Below, piece by piece: positions 1 to 6,023 of a stretch of DNA of 10,595 nucleotides. A model generated the notes under the pieces. It did no database searches. It saw nothing but the letters and a program-made list of their open reading frames with translations, and was not told where the DNA came from. Every line of letters starts with the position of its first letter. Position 1 is the first letter of the stretch. Position numbers and translations under genes: made by a program. The DNA comes from an uncultured Peptococcaceae bacterium (lineage in GTDB: Bacteria; Bacillota; Dehalobacteriia; UBA7702), in assembly GCA_937919295.1 (NCBI GenBank), contig CALFRX010000325.1, forward strand, positions 1 through 10,595. Reading direction: 5' to 3'.

Positions 1-2
1 GC

Positions 3-260
3 CAGTATTATATCATCATTCACGCTGTCCCAGGCCAGCAGGTACTGTCACCGACAGAGGTCTTTGCTGGTCCCTGCCTTTTGGCGCAAAGGGATCCGTT
101 GCTGATGGCTTATTTGGACGCCGAAAAAGCAAAAGCCCAGACGATCCTAATCAGGCTGAAAAAAAAAGGAAAAGGCAGATTCCGTCAAGAGGAACTTAAC
201 GTATATCTAAAGCAAATTGAGATAGCAAAACGGAGAATGGAGGGATATACATGCTATTAA
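3..260 (+). CDS. trmK: tRNA (adenine22-N1)-methyltransferase, C-terminal part only (TrmK/YqfN-like)
   Basis: An open frame enters from the left edge and ends at TAA 258-260, giving the last 85 residues of a protein. The stretch beginning V-F-A-G-P-C-L-L and continuing to M-A-Y-L-D-A-E-K resembles the conserved TrmK tail, where a 'GP.L' motif precedes a charged helix. The end is a lysine/arginine/glutamate-rich helix, as in TrmK. TrmK methylates N1 of A22 in tRNA using S-adenosylmethionine; its Rossmann domain would lie upstream of the window. The frame overlaps the next gene by 10 bases, and in Firmicutes trmK is commonly followed by a nif3/yqfO gene. The assignment rests on a short divergent tail plus that neighbour, so it is probable rather than certain. 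Confidence 0.7.
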   Translation, partial: QYYIIIHAVPGQQVLSPTEVFAGPCLLAQRDPLLMAYLDAEKAKAQTILIRLKKKGKGRFRQEELNVYLKQIEIAKRRMEGYTCY

Positions 261-1030
261 AAGATGTGCTGGCGAAAATAGATCTCTGCTGTCCCTTTGC
301 TTTCCAGGAAGAATGGGATAACAGCGGTTTACAGGTGGGCGACCCTGCGGCCAACATCCATCGGGTTTTGCTGGCCTTCGATTTCACAGAGGCTGTTTTG
401 GCCGAAGCCGTTGCCAAAAGGGCGGAGCTCGTCGTCACTCATCATCCCTTCTTTTTTCAAGGGGTGAAGCGCATTGATCTTGATACAAGCAAAGGCAAAA
501 TGATCGCCGGCCTCATCCGCCAAAACATCGCTGTTGTTGCCTGCCATACGTGTCTTGATAAGATGGAATACGGCGTCAGCGCCGCTTTGGGAAATCGGTT
601 GAATTTGCAAGATTGCGCTGTTTTTTTGCCGGAGGCCAGCGGCTTGGGTTTTGGCATGATGGGATATTTGCCGCAAGAGACCTCTTTGGGAGAGTTTACG
701 GAAACGGTTAAAAGGAACCTCGGTCTTGACGCCTTGCGATTTGTCGGTGATCCCGCCGCCCCGGTGAAAAAGGTGGTGGTGATGGGCGGTGCGGGAGCGG
801 AATTTATGGCGGAGGCAAAAAACCGGGGCGCCGATGTCTACGTCAGCGCTGATTTTAAATATCACGACGCTCAGGCAGCCCAAGAAATGGGGCTTTTGAT
901 CATCGACGCCGGTCATTTCGGTACGGAAGCCGTTGTTCTTGAGCCTTTTATGCAGAAACTGGCAACAGCCATGCCATCCTTGGTGTTTATGCTCTCCACG
1001 CAAAGCGGGGATTTTTGGTCGTACCGATAA
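251..1030 (+). CDS. Nif3-like dinuclear metal-centre protein (YqfO family, GTP cyclohydrolase I type 2 homologue)
   Basis: 259 residues of the Nif3/DUF34 family, which folds around a two-metal centre. Its biochemical role is still unsettled: some databases name it GTP cyclohydrolase 1 type 2, and a chaperone or hydrolase role is also discussed. Visible family motifs are E-W-D-N-S-G-L-Q-V-G near residues 21-30, the metal-binding T-H-H-P-F-F (His64, His65), H-T-C-L-D (His99, Asp103) and D-A-G-H-F-G-T-E (His222, Glu226). The length fits the short form; longer Firmicute members carry a PII-like insertion that is absent here. Position 101 is Cys where Asn is usual (HTNLD), away from the expected ligands. 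The start ATG 251 has GGAGGG at 239-244, six bases upstream and inside the preceding gene, so the two are translationally coupled. Confidence 0.9.
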   Translation: MLLKDVLAKIDLCCPFAFQEEWDNSGLQVGDPAANIHRVLLAFDFTEAVLAEAVAKRAELVVTHHPFFFQGVKRIDLDTSKGKMIAGLIRQNIAVVACHTCLDKMEYGVSAALGNRLNLQDCAVFLPEASGLGFGMMGYLPQETSLGEFTETVKRNLGLDALRFVGDPAAPVKKVVVMGGAGAEFMAEAKNRGADVYVSADFKYHDAQAAQEMGLLIIDAGHFGTEAVVLEPFMQKLATAMPSLVFMLSTQSGDFWSYR

Positions 1031-1033
1031 TCC

Positions 1034-1062
1034 TTGCCAAAGAGCAGGGAATCGTATATAAT
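1034..1062 (+). promoter_or_regulatory. Sigma70-type promoter of the RNase P RNA gene
   Basis: TTGCCA at 1034-1039 and a perfect TATAAT at 1057-1062 are separated by 17 bases. The expected start, near 1069, coincides with the first base of the P1 helix of the RNase P RNA. The promoter lies just after the nif3 stop codon at 1030. Confidence 0.8.
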
Positions 1063-1068
1063 AGCAAA

Positions 1069-1424
1069 GCGGAGTAAATCGTATCATCGCGAGCGGAACA
1101 CCGAAAGGTGCCGTTTGAGGAAAGTCCGGGCACCGTAGGGCAGGATGCCGGTTAACGGCCGGCGAGGGTGACCTCAGGGATAGTGCCACAGAAATAAACC
1201 GCCTTCTGCGGAAGGTAAGGGTGGAACGGTGCGGTAAGAGCGCACCGGCGGTTTGGCAACAAACCGGCCAGGTAAACCCCATCCGGTGCAAGACCGAATA
1301 GGAAAGTATTGGGCGGCCCGCCCAGCTTTCGGGTAAGGTCGCGCGAGCGTTTCGGCAACGAAACGCCAAGACAGATGATGATCGAATCGTTTAGAACAGA
1401 ACCCGGCTTACGGATCTGCTCCGC
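1069..1424 (+). ncRNA. rnpB: RNase P RNA, bacterial class A
   Basis: Catalytic RNA of ribonuclease P, which removes the 5' leader from tRNA precursors. Signature blocks are in order: gaggaaagtccgggc at 1117-1131, the conserved core ggtaagggtg...gcggtaagagcgcacc at about 1214-1246, and acagaacccggcttac at 1396-1411. GCGGAG at 1069-1074 pairs with CTCCGC at 1419-1424. Pairing continues inward with two more pairs, a mismatch and three pairs, forming P1 and fixing both ends. The length is about 356 nt. The blocks match class A rather than the class B RNA of Bacilli. Both ends are inferred from P1 pairing and the promoter. Confidence 0.95.
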
Positions 1425-1440
1425 TACGATTGCTCATAAA
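1424..1440 (+). repeat. Direct repeat, copy 1 (17 bases, abuts the rnpB 3' end)
   Basis: ctacgattgctcataaa begins on the last base of the RNase P P1 helix. It recurs at 1550-1566 with one mismatch (c versus g at position 12). The offset is 126 bases. No function is recognised; it may be a duplication scar or a trace of integration at the 3' end of an RNA gene. Confidence 0.6.
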
Positions 1441-1549
1441 GGCTGATACGCGGCGAACCCCTTGCCCTGCGACTGCTTGAGTACATTCAGGTACACGGCG
1501 CAGCCGCAGGTCAATGCGTTCACCGTGTCTAAGCCTTTCTGCACAATCT

Positions 1550-1566
1550 CTACGATTGCTGATAAA
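1550..1566 (+). repeat. Direct repeat, copy 2 (17 bases)
   Basis: ctacgattgctgataaa matches copy 1 at 1424-1440 at 16 of 17 positions. It runs directly into the hairpin at 1566-1580. Confidence 0.6.
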
Positions 1567-1595
1567 CCGCGTATTGCGGTGTCCGTTTTTATTTT
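1566..1595 (+). terminator. Possible weak intrinsic terminator downstream of rnpB
   Basis: ACCGC at 1566-1570 and GCGGT at 1576-1580 form a 5-bp stem with a 5-base loop. T-rich sequence (tttttatttt) starts at 1586, five bases after the stem. The short stem and the gap make it a poor intrinsic terminator, but it is the only candidate found between rnpB and the next promoter. Confidence 0.3.
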
Positions 1596-1615
1596 CTGCC
1601 CCGCCGTTGTTTTTG

Positions 1616-1643
1616 TTGACAAAACGAGATTTTATGTTAAAAT
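1616..1643 (+). promoter_or_regulatory. Promoter of the riboswitch-cobT-cobU-cobC operon
   Basis: A perfect TTGACA at 1616-1621 and TAAAAT at 1638-1643 are separated by 16 bases. Transcription would start near 1650, just before the first paired base of the cobalamin aptamer. Confidence 0.75.
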
Positions 1644-1653
1644 AGGGGTAATC

Positions 1654-1872
1654 GAATAAGGTCGGTGCCGGGAGATACTCCCGGATAAAAGGAAAAACGG
1701 TTGAAATCCGTTACAGCACCCGCTACTGTGAGAGAGGATGAAATCCGAAGAGCCATTGGCGCACGTATTGCGTAGAGAAGGCCGGAGAGTAAGATGAAGC
1801 TCAAGTCAGGAAACCTGCCATGTGATTCCGGAACTCGGGAAGGAAGAGCCGGGATGAGATGGTATTTTATTC
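1654..1872 (+). promoter_or_regulatory. Cobalamin (adenosylcobalamin-type) riboswitch aptamer
   Basis: The leader senses B12-type cobamides and controls the genes below it. Visible family features are the core around 'acagcacccgctactgtga' (about 1713-1731), the B12 box 'aagtcaggaaacctgcca' (about 1803-1820), and a perfect 7-bp hairpin CCGGGAG-ata-CTCCCGG at 1668-1684. The likely closing helix P1 pairs 1654-1662 with 1864-1872 (9 pairs, two G-U). The aptamer sits between the promoter and cobT, and cobamide-assembly genes are classic targets. The presence of the element is very secure; its boundaries and P1 are my own pairing. Confidence 0.93.
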
Positions 1873-1875
1873 TGT

Positions 1876-1903
1876 CCGCATCCCGTTTTGGATGCGGTTT
1901 TTT
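1876..1903 (+). terminator. Riboswitch-controlled intrinsic terminator (expression platform)
   Basis: CCGCATCC at 1876-1883 and GGATGCGG at 1890-1897 form an 8-bp stem with a 6-base loop, followed by six Ts (1898-1903). CGGGATG at 1850-1856, near the aptamer's 3' side, is fully complementary to CATCCCG at 1879-1885, which overlaps the terminator's 5' arm. It could act as antiterminator. The simplest model is that B12 binding stabilises P1 and frees the terminator, while the free RNA reads through to cobT. The alternative pairing is seen in the sequence; the switching direction is inference. Confidence 0.88.
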
Positions 1904-1922
1904 CATTTAGGAGGAAAAAATT

Positions 1923-3005
1923 ATGAAACTGTGGCAAGAAACCTTAGAGAAGATCAAACCCCTTAATCATGAAACCCAGAAAGCAGCCCAGGAATATATC
2001 GATGGCCTTATCAAGCCCATCGGCAGCCTTGGCCGCCTGGAAACGCTGGCAGCTCAAATTGCCGGGATCACCGGTAATGTCAAAGGGAGCCAGATGAAAA
2101 AACGCGTCATCATCGCCATGTGCGCCGATAACGGCGTCCATGAGGAGGGTGTTACCGTTGCCGGTCAGGAAGTTACCACTATCATGGCCAAATGTATGGC
2201 CAGGGGCGTTTCCGGGATGACCGTTTTTGCCAAAGAAGCCGGTGCCGATTACGTTCTCGTGGACGTCGGCATCAACAGTGATGATATCATCCCTGGTATG
2301 ATCCATAAAAAAATCGCCCACGGTACGGCGAACTTTGCCAAAGGCCCTGCCATGAGCCGGGAAGACTGCATTAAGGCCATGGAAATCGGGATCGAAACCG
2401 TCAATGAACTGAAAGAAAAGGGCTATGATATCATCGGTACCGGCGAGCTGGGCATGGGCAATACCAGCTCCAGTTCGTGCGTACTGGTGGGATTAAGCGG
2501 CATTACCATGGACGAAGCCGTGGGCCGCGGTGCGGGTCTCACCGAAGAAGCGTATCTCCATAAGAAAGAAGTGCTGGAACGGGCCATGGAAATCAATCAG
2601 CCCGATCCCAACGACGCCGTGGATGTTGTGGCCAAAGTCGGCGGTTTCGATATCGCCGGTCTTGTCGGCGTTTACCTGGGCAGCGCCGCCAATCGCTTGC
2701 CGGTGGTGATTGATGGGTTTATCTCTGCCTCTGCTGCCTTGGCTGCGGTGAAGATCTGCCCCACGGTGAAGGATTATCTGATTCCTTCCCACTGTTCCGC
2801 GGAACCGGCCTTTATGGCAGCGATGCAAGCCATCGGCAAGGAGCCCCTTCTCCTGCTTGATATGCGCCTTGGCGAAGGCAGCGGCTGTCCCTTGGCCTTC
2901 CATGTTGTCGATACGGCTTTGGTCATGATCAATGAAATGGCCACTCTCAACGACGCCGCCATCGAGCATGACGATTTTGTCGATATTCGGGAGGAAAACG
3001 CATGA
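1923..3005 (+). CDS. cobT: Nicotinate-nucleotide--dimethylbenzimidazole phosphoribosyltransferase CobT
   Basis: 360 residues, normal family length. CobT transfers the phosphoribosyl group of nicotinate mononucleotide to a lower-ligand base such as 5,6-dimethylbenzimidazole, giving the alpha-riboside phosphate used in cobamide nucleotide loop assembly. Recognised blocks are K-P-x-G-S-L-G-R-L-E (31-40), the C-A-D-N-G-V segment (67-72), G-T-G-E-L-G-M-G-N-T (172-181) and R-L-G-E-G-S-G (315-321). Glu175 and Glu318 match the catalytic/structural glutamates known as E174 and E317 in Salmonella CobT. The start ATG 1923 has AGGAGG at 1909-1914, eight bases away and just after the riboswitch terminator. 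The stop overlaps cobU (ATGA). Base specificity cannot be read from the sequence; anaerobes often use bases other than dimethylbenzimidazole. Confidence 0.97.
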   Translation: MKLWQETLEKIKPLNHETQKAAQEYIDGLIKPIGSLGRLETLAAQIAGITGNVKGSQMKKRVIIAMCADNGVHEEGVTVAGQEVTTIMAKCMARGVSGMTVFAKEAGADYVLVDVGINSDDIIPGMIHKKIAHGTANFAKGPAMSREDCIKAMEIGIETVNELKEKGYDIIGTGELGMGNTSSSSCVLVGLSGITMDEAVGRGAGLTEEAYLHKKEVLERAMEINQPDPNDAVDVVAKVGGFDIAGLVGVYLGSAANRLPVVIDGFISASAALAAVKICPTVKDYLIPSHCSAEPAFMAAMQAIGKEPLLLLDMRLGEGSGCPLAFHVVDTALVMINEMATLNDAAIEHDDFVDIREENA

Positions 3006-3565
3006 GCAAAGTGACGCTGATCACCGGCGGCGCTCGCTCCGGCAAAAGCAGTTTTGCGGAAGAGCTAATCAAGGAAAAGGGGGAAAAGATCCTTTACGTA
3101 GCCACAGCCAAAGCCATTGACGATGAGATGAAGGACCGTATCAAGAAACACCGAACCCGTCGTCCTGCTCATTGGGATACTTTGGAACAGTACAAAGGCC
3201 TCGGCGCGGTTTTACCGGAACTTTCCCAAAAATACAACGGCATTCTCTTAGATTGCGTGACGATCATGGCCACCAACATCATCTTTGATGATCCCGTCAT
3301 GCTCAAAGAAGACGTCTCTTTTGAGGAGATGATGCAAACGGAAAAGGCCCTCGTTGCGGAGATTCATGATTTTATCGCCTGTTTTCCCGCGCTTTCCTGC
3401 GATCTGATTCTCGTCACCAACGAAGTCGGTTTGGGCCTCGTGCCGGAATATCCCCTTTCCCGGTTTTACCGGGACGCTTTGGGCCGCGTCAATCAGGCCT
3501 TGGGCAAAGCCGCCACAGAAGTCTATTTTGTCACCTGCGGCGTGCCGTTGAACATCAAAGGATAA
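3002..3565 (+). CDS. cobU: Adenosylcobinamide kinase / adenosylcobinamide-phosphate guanylyltransferase CobU
   Basis: 187 residues. The bifunctional enzyme phosphorylates adenosylcobinamide and then adds GMP to form adenosylcobinamide-GDP. Visible motifs are the P-loop G-G-A-R-S-G-K-S (9-16), the K-H-R-T-R-R-P-x-x-W-x-T-L-E block (49-62) whose His50 corresponds to the guanylylated His46 of Salmonella CobU, L-L-D-C-V-T (82-87) with A-T-N (90-92), and T-N-E-V-G-L-G-L-V-P (about 139-148). The last residues follow the family's 'G.P..iK' ending. The start ATG overlaps the cobT stop, and GGGAGG at 2989-2994 lies seven bases upstream. It is co-transcribed with cobT and therefore under the B12 riboswitch. 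Confidence 0.96.
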   Translation: MSKVTLITGGARSGKSSFAEELIKEKGEKILYVATAKAIDDEMKDRIKKHRTRRPAHWDTLEQYKGLGAVLPELSQKYNGILLDCVTIMATNIIFDDPVMLKEDVSFEEMMQTEKALVAEIHDFIACFPALSCDLILVTNEVGLGLVPEYPLSRFYRDALGRVNQALGKAATEVYFVTCGVPLNIKG

Positions 3566-3572
3566 GGGAACG

Positions 3573-4172
3573 ATGAAAAGCATTTACTTGGTTCGCCACG
3601 GTGAAACGGAACTGAATCTGAAAAAGGTCTATTACGGCCGAATCGACTGCAGCCTCACGGAAAAGGGAATTTCCCAGGCCAAATCATTGCAGCCCTTCTT
3701 TTCCCGCGTAGAACCACTTCTCGTTTATACCAGTCCTCTATTGCGGGCAATCCATACCGCCGATTTGCTGTTGGGGGAAACGAAGGCGGCCCGTTTGACT
3801 GATGAGCGCCTCAATGAGCTTTCTTTTGGCGCATGGGAAGGAAAACACTACGAATCCCTAAAAGGAGACCCCCTCTATCAAAAGTGGTGCGAAGATTGGC
3901 GGCATCAATCGCCGCCGGCAGGGGAGAGCTTTGCTGATATGGCGAAGAGAACCCGCTCCTTCTTTGACGCTCTGCAAAAAAGAGAGGAAGAGACCATTTT
4001 AATCGTCTCTCACCACGCTGTGCTGCAACAGCTCATGGCGTATTTTTTGGAGGAACCGGCGGATCACTGCTGGCATTATGCCTTTTCCCAGGGCACCTAT
4101 AGCGAATTTAGCGTCTCTGCTGATTTCGCCGTGCTCAAGGGGCATAATGTGGTTCCTTTTTCAGAAAATTAA
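3573..4172 (+). CDS. cobC: Histidine phosphatase family protein, probable alpha-ribazole-5'-phosphate phosphatase (CobC-like)
   Basis: 199 residues of the histidine phosphatase (phosphoglycerate mutase-like) superfamily. The catalytic signature L-V-R-H-G-E-T has His9 as the phospho-acceptor. Arg58 in S-P-L-L-R-A-I-H-T-A, Glu82 in N-E-L-S-F-G-A-W-E-G and His147 in V-S-H-H complete the active site. CobC removes the 5' phosphate from alpha-ribazole phosphate or from cobalamin phosphate in nucleotide loop assembly. The specific name comes mainly from context: it follows cobU by seven bases in a riboswitch-controlled operon, and its AAGGGAA site overlaps the cobU stop. A general phosphoglycerate-mutase-like activity cannot be excluded from sequence alone. 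cobS, which would normally complete the pathway, is not in the window. Confidence 0.87.
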   Translation: MKSIYLVRHGETELNLKKVYYGRIDCSLTEKGISQAKSLQPFFSRVEPLLVYTSPLLRAIHTADLLLGETKAARLTDERLNELSFGAWEGKHYESLKGDPLYQKWCEDWRHQSPPAGESFADMAKRTRSFFDALQKREEETILIVSHHAVLQQLMAYFLEEPADHCWHYAFSQGTYSEFSVSADFAVLKGHNVVPFSEN

Positions 4173-4211
4173 TCGACTTTGGTACTATTTTAGTTTTTTA
4201 GGGAATCCCTG

Positions 4212-4240
4212 CTGACAGAAGCAAGAAAGTTTGCTATAAT
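4212..4240 (+). promoter_or_regulatory. Promoter of the rubrerythrin gene
   Basis: CTGACA at 4212-4217 and a perfect TATAAT at 4235-4240 are separated by 17 bases. An 11-base palindrome AGGGA-a-TCCCT (4200-4210) abuts the -35. The sequence around the -10, ctataattaatagac (4234-4248), is a loose partial match to a PerR box (about 10 of 14 defined positions), in line with peroxide control of rubrerythrins in anaerobes. That match could be chance because both motifs are AT-rich. Confidence 0.72.
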
Positions 4241-4263
4241 TAATAGACGGTAGGGAATAACGA

Positions 4264-4278
4264 ATACGCTTCGCGTAT
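4264..4278 (+). repeat. Short perfect inverted repeat in the rubrerythrin leader
   Basis: ATACGC-ttc-GCGTAT would form a 6-bp hairpin in the 5' untranslated region, about 14 bases before the ribosome site at 4292-4297. It may be an mRNA-stabilising hairpin or an operator. There is no T-tract, so it is not a terminator. Confidence 0.5.
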
Positions 4279-4305
4279 CAAAATAATATTAAGGGGGATA
4301 AAATC

Positions 4306-4836
4306 ATGAACAAGTATGCAGGAACCAAAACAGAAAAGAATTTGATGGAAGCCTTTGCCGGTGAATCCCAGGCAAGAAATAAGTACACCTATTTCGCATC
4401 GGCGGCGAAAAAGGAAGGCTACGAAGAAATCGCGGCAATCTTTGAGGAAACCGCCAACAACGAAAAAGAACACGCCAAAATTTGGTTTAAAAAACTAGAA
4501 GGTATCGGCAACACGGCGGAAAATCTGGCCACTGCCGCTGCCGGTGAAAATTTCGAAAATTCAGAAATGTACCCGCGCATGGCCAAAGAAGCCAAAGAAG
4601 AAGGCTTCGATGATCTGGCCGCTTTGTTCGAAGCCGTGGGTGCGGTGGAGAAGCATCACGAAGCAAGATATAAGAGATACCTTGCCGCAGTGGAGGAAGC
4701 CTCTGTTTTTGCCGATCAGGAAGAAGTTCTTTGGGTTTGCAGAAACTGCGGCCACGAATATGTGGGCAAAACAGCGCCGACGGTCTGTCCGGTCTGTTCC
4801 CATCCTCAGGCCTATTTTGAAAGAAAAGTCAGATAG
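4306..4836 (+). CDS. Rubrerythrin (peroxide-scavenging diiron/rubredoxin protein)
   Basis: 176 residues. Rubrerythrins reduce hydrogen peroxide to water in the cytoplasm of anaerobes, taking electrons from rubredoxin or NADH-linked carriers. Residues 1 to about 130 form the ferritin-like four-helix diiron domain: Glu20 in A-G-E-S-Q-A-R, Glu53 and His56 in N-E-K-E-H-A-K, and Glu115/His118 in V-E-K-H-H-E-A-R-Y are likely ligands, with the M-Y-P-R-M-A-K-E-A block near 88-96. Residues 140-176 form a rubredoxin-like FeS4 domain with Cys145, Cys148, Cys161 and Cys164. It is slightly shorter than the 191-residue Desulfovibrio protein. The start ATG 4306 has AGGGGG at 4292-4297. It is monocistronic, with its own promoter and terminator. 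Confidence 0.97.
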   Translation: MNKYAGTKTEKNLMEAFAGESQARNKYTYFASAAKKEGYEEIAAIFEETANNEKEHAKIWFKKLEGIGNTAENLATAAAGENFENSEMYPRMAKEAKEEGFDDLAALFEAVGAVEKHHEARYKRYLAAVEEASVFADQEEVLWVCRNCGHEYVGKTAPTVCPVCSHPQAYFERKVR

Positions 4837-4859
4837 TATATTAGATAGTAATAAAAACA

Positions 4860-4901
4860 GCGACTCCGCAGCAGTAAATCGCGGGGTCGCTCCTTTTTTT
4901 T
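4860..4901 (+). terminator. Strong intrinsic terminator after the rubrerythrin gene
   Basis: GCGACTCCGC (4860-4869) pairs with GCGGGGTCGC (4881-4890) over 10 positions with one G-U, followed by tcc and eight Ts (4894-4901). An A-rich stretch (4853-4857) on the left means it may also stop transcripts of the minus-strand transporter gene that ends at 4936. Confidence 0.9.
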
Positions 4902-4935
4902 AAAAGGACAGTTCTTTTTTGCTATGTGCCTTTGT

Positions 4936-5895
4936 TTATGGGGACGTGGCTTTTTCACTGCTTTTGTTTTTGGCCTCTTCTTGATTCTTTCTTTTCTCCT
5001 CGTTTCGGCTGTCCCAATGGAGCCAGGTTACAACGGCTAAAATTACGAAGATGCCGCCGTACTGGATAGGTACCAGTATTTGCCCGAAAAAGATCATGGC
5101 CAAAAGGCAGGAGGTCACCGGGTCTAAGGTGTAAGCGATTTGTACCAGCGCCGGTTCCAGCCGTTTCAGCGCGATCATGTAAGTCAGGTAACTAAATATT
5201 TCTGTAAAGAGGCCGAAGCACACCATGGTCAAGGGCAGCCGCCAGCCGGTTGCGGTGAAGGCCGCGGCGACATTTTCCACAAAAGCCACGGGAGAGTGAA
5301 TCGAACATAAGAGGACAAGGGCTATGATGCCGTGGAGAGACAGCACGGTATTGACTTTGAGTCCGGCGTTGAGCAGATATTTTTCACAGAGCACGATCCC
5401 CGCCCAGCAGCACATGGCGATAAAAGCCCAAAACAGACCAAGCAAAGAGATGCGCCCTTCGACATTGAATACGTCGACGACAAGGGCGATGCCGATGACC
5501 GCAATGGCGCAGGCGATCATTTTTTTCCCGGTCAGCTTGATTTGAAAGAGGAGGCGTGAAAAAAGGATCAGCAAAAAGAGGTTGCAGTAGATGATGATGG
5601 AGCCTACGGCAATGGGCAACAGCGAATAGGCCGTCACCGCGGAGTAGCTGTCCATTGCCGAAAAAAAACCGTAAAGGAGCACCACGGGAATGAGTTTTAA
5701 AGGCAGTTTGTAGCTTTTGACACCGTTGGTCAGAAGATTGACCACGGTGAAAAAAACAAAAATAAAGAATGGGCCGATCATGGCGGTAGAGGCATTGGTA
5801 AGTCCGAATTTTCCTAAAAAGGTCGTGAACGTACCGTAGCTGCCCCAAAGAACGGCGCTGCCAATGGCCAAAAAAAAACCGGTTGATTTTTTCAT
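4936..5895 (-). CDS. EamA/DMT-superfamily transporter, substrate unknown
   Basis: 319 residues of the drug/metabolite transporter superfamily: two EamA repeats of about five membrane helices each. The first repeat begins with the typical G-S-A-V-L-W-G-S-Y-G-T segment (12-22), and the second begins at about residue 150 (L-L-G-L-F-W-A-F-I-A). The late motif L-E-P-A-L-V-Q-I-A-Y-T-L-D-P-V near 246-260 matches the 'P..a.i...l.Pv' pattern before the last EamA helices. Residues 296-319 form a charged Lys/Glu/Asn-rich cytoplasmic tail. Members export or import amino acids, nucleosides or other metabolites; nothing here fixes the substrate. The ribosome site is weak (aaagg, about 13 bases upstream). 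It is divergent from the AraC-type gene, so local regulation is likely. Confidence 0.9.
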   Translation of the reverse strand: MKKSTGFFLAIGSAVLWGSYGTFTTFLGKFGLTNASTAMIGPFFIFVFFTVVNLLTNGVKSYKLPLKLIPVVLLYGFFSAMDSYSAVTAYSLLPIAVGSIIIYCNLFLLILFSRLLFQIKLTGKKMIACAIAVIGIALVVDVFNVEGRISLLGLFWAFIAMCCWAGIVLCEKYLLNAGLKVNTVLSLHGIIALVLLCSIHSPVAFVENVAAAFTATGWRLPLTMVCFGLFTEIFSYLTYMIALKRLEPALVQIAYTLDPVTSCLLAMIFFGQILVPIQYGGIFVILAVVTWLHWDSRNEEKRKNQEEAKNKSSEKATSP

Positions 5896-5925
5896 AAAAT
5901 TACCATAACCTTTAGGATATATATT

Positions 5926-5953
5926 AGTGTAACTTTTCTTAAAGAAAAGTCAA
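5926..5953 (-). promoter_or_regulatory. Probable promoter of the EamA transporter gene
   Basis: Read on the minus strand, TTGACT (5953-5948) is followed after 16 bases by TACACT (5931-5926). The -35 is good and the -10 is only fair. A perfect palindrome fills the spacer. Confidence 0.45.
5932..5950. promoter_or_regulatory. Perfect 19-base palindrome, candidate operator
   Basis: ACTTTTCTT-a-AAGAAAAGT has 9-base arms around a single central base. It occupies the -35/-10 spacer of the predicted transporter promoter, in the divergent region shared with the AraC-type gene. A protein bound here would be expected to repress the transporter. AraC-family proteins more often bind direct repeats, so the binder could be another regulator. 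Confidence 0.6.
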
Positions 5954-6023
5954 TGAGATCTCAGCAAAAACGGAAAAGCAATCAAGGAATCTTTATGATA
6001 TGATCATGGCAGGAGGTGAAAGG

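Larger units (their letters stand above)
1425..1615. other. Intergenic stretch between rnpB and the cobalamin riboswitch promoter, no convincing gene
   Basis: About 190 bases without a gene I can support. The stretch holds both copies of the 17-base repeat (the first begins one base earlier) and a possible weak terminator. A 62-codon minus-strand frame (1434-1622) starts only with TTG, has no clear ribosome site, and runs into the -35 element of the riboswitch promoter. Its predicted peptide contains a C-G-C motif and is not obviously random in composition. I do not recognise it; a decayed gene fragment is possible. Confidence 0.5.

Noticed and set aside
329..1369. 346-codon minus-strand open frame across nif3 and rnpB
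   Set aside because: It lies antisense to a clear Nif3 protein and to the RNase P RNA. Its translation is rich in His, Arg and Phe with no family pattern, as expected from a shadow frame.
2493..2969. 158-codon minus-strand frame within cobT
   Set aside because: It is antisense to an intact, strongly conserved cobT. Its His/Gly-rich composition is a shadow of Ala/Val/Asp codons.
6000..6023. Upstream ATG at 6000 as the start of the AraC-type gene
   Set aside because: It would place the AGGAGG site (6011-6016) inside the coding sequence. ATG 6024 has ideal spacing and begins near the domain start.
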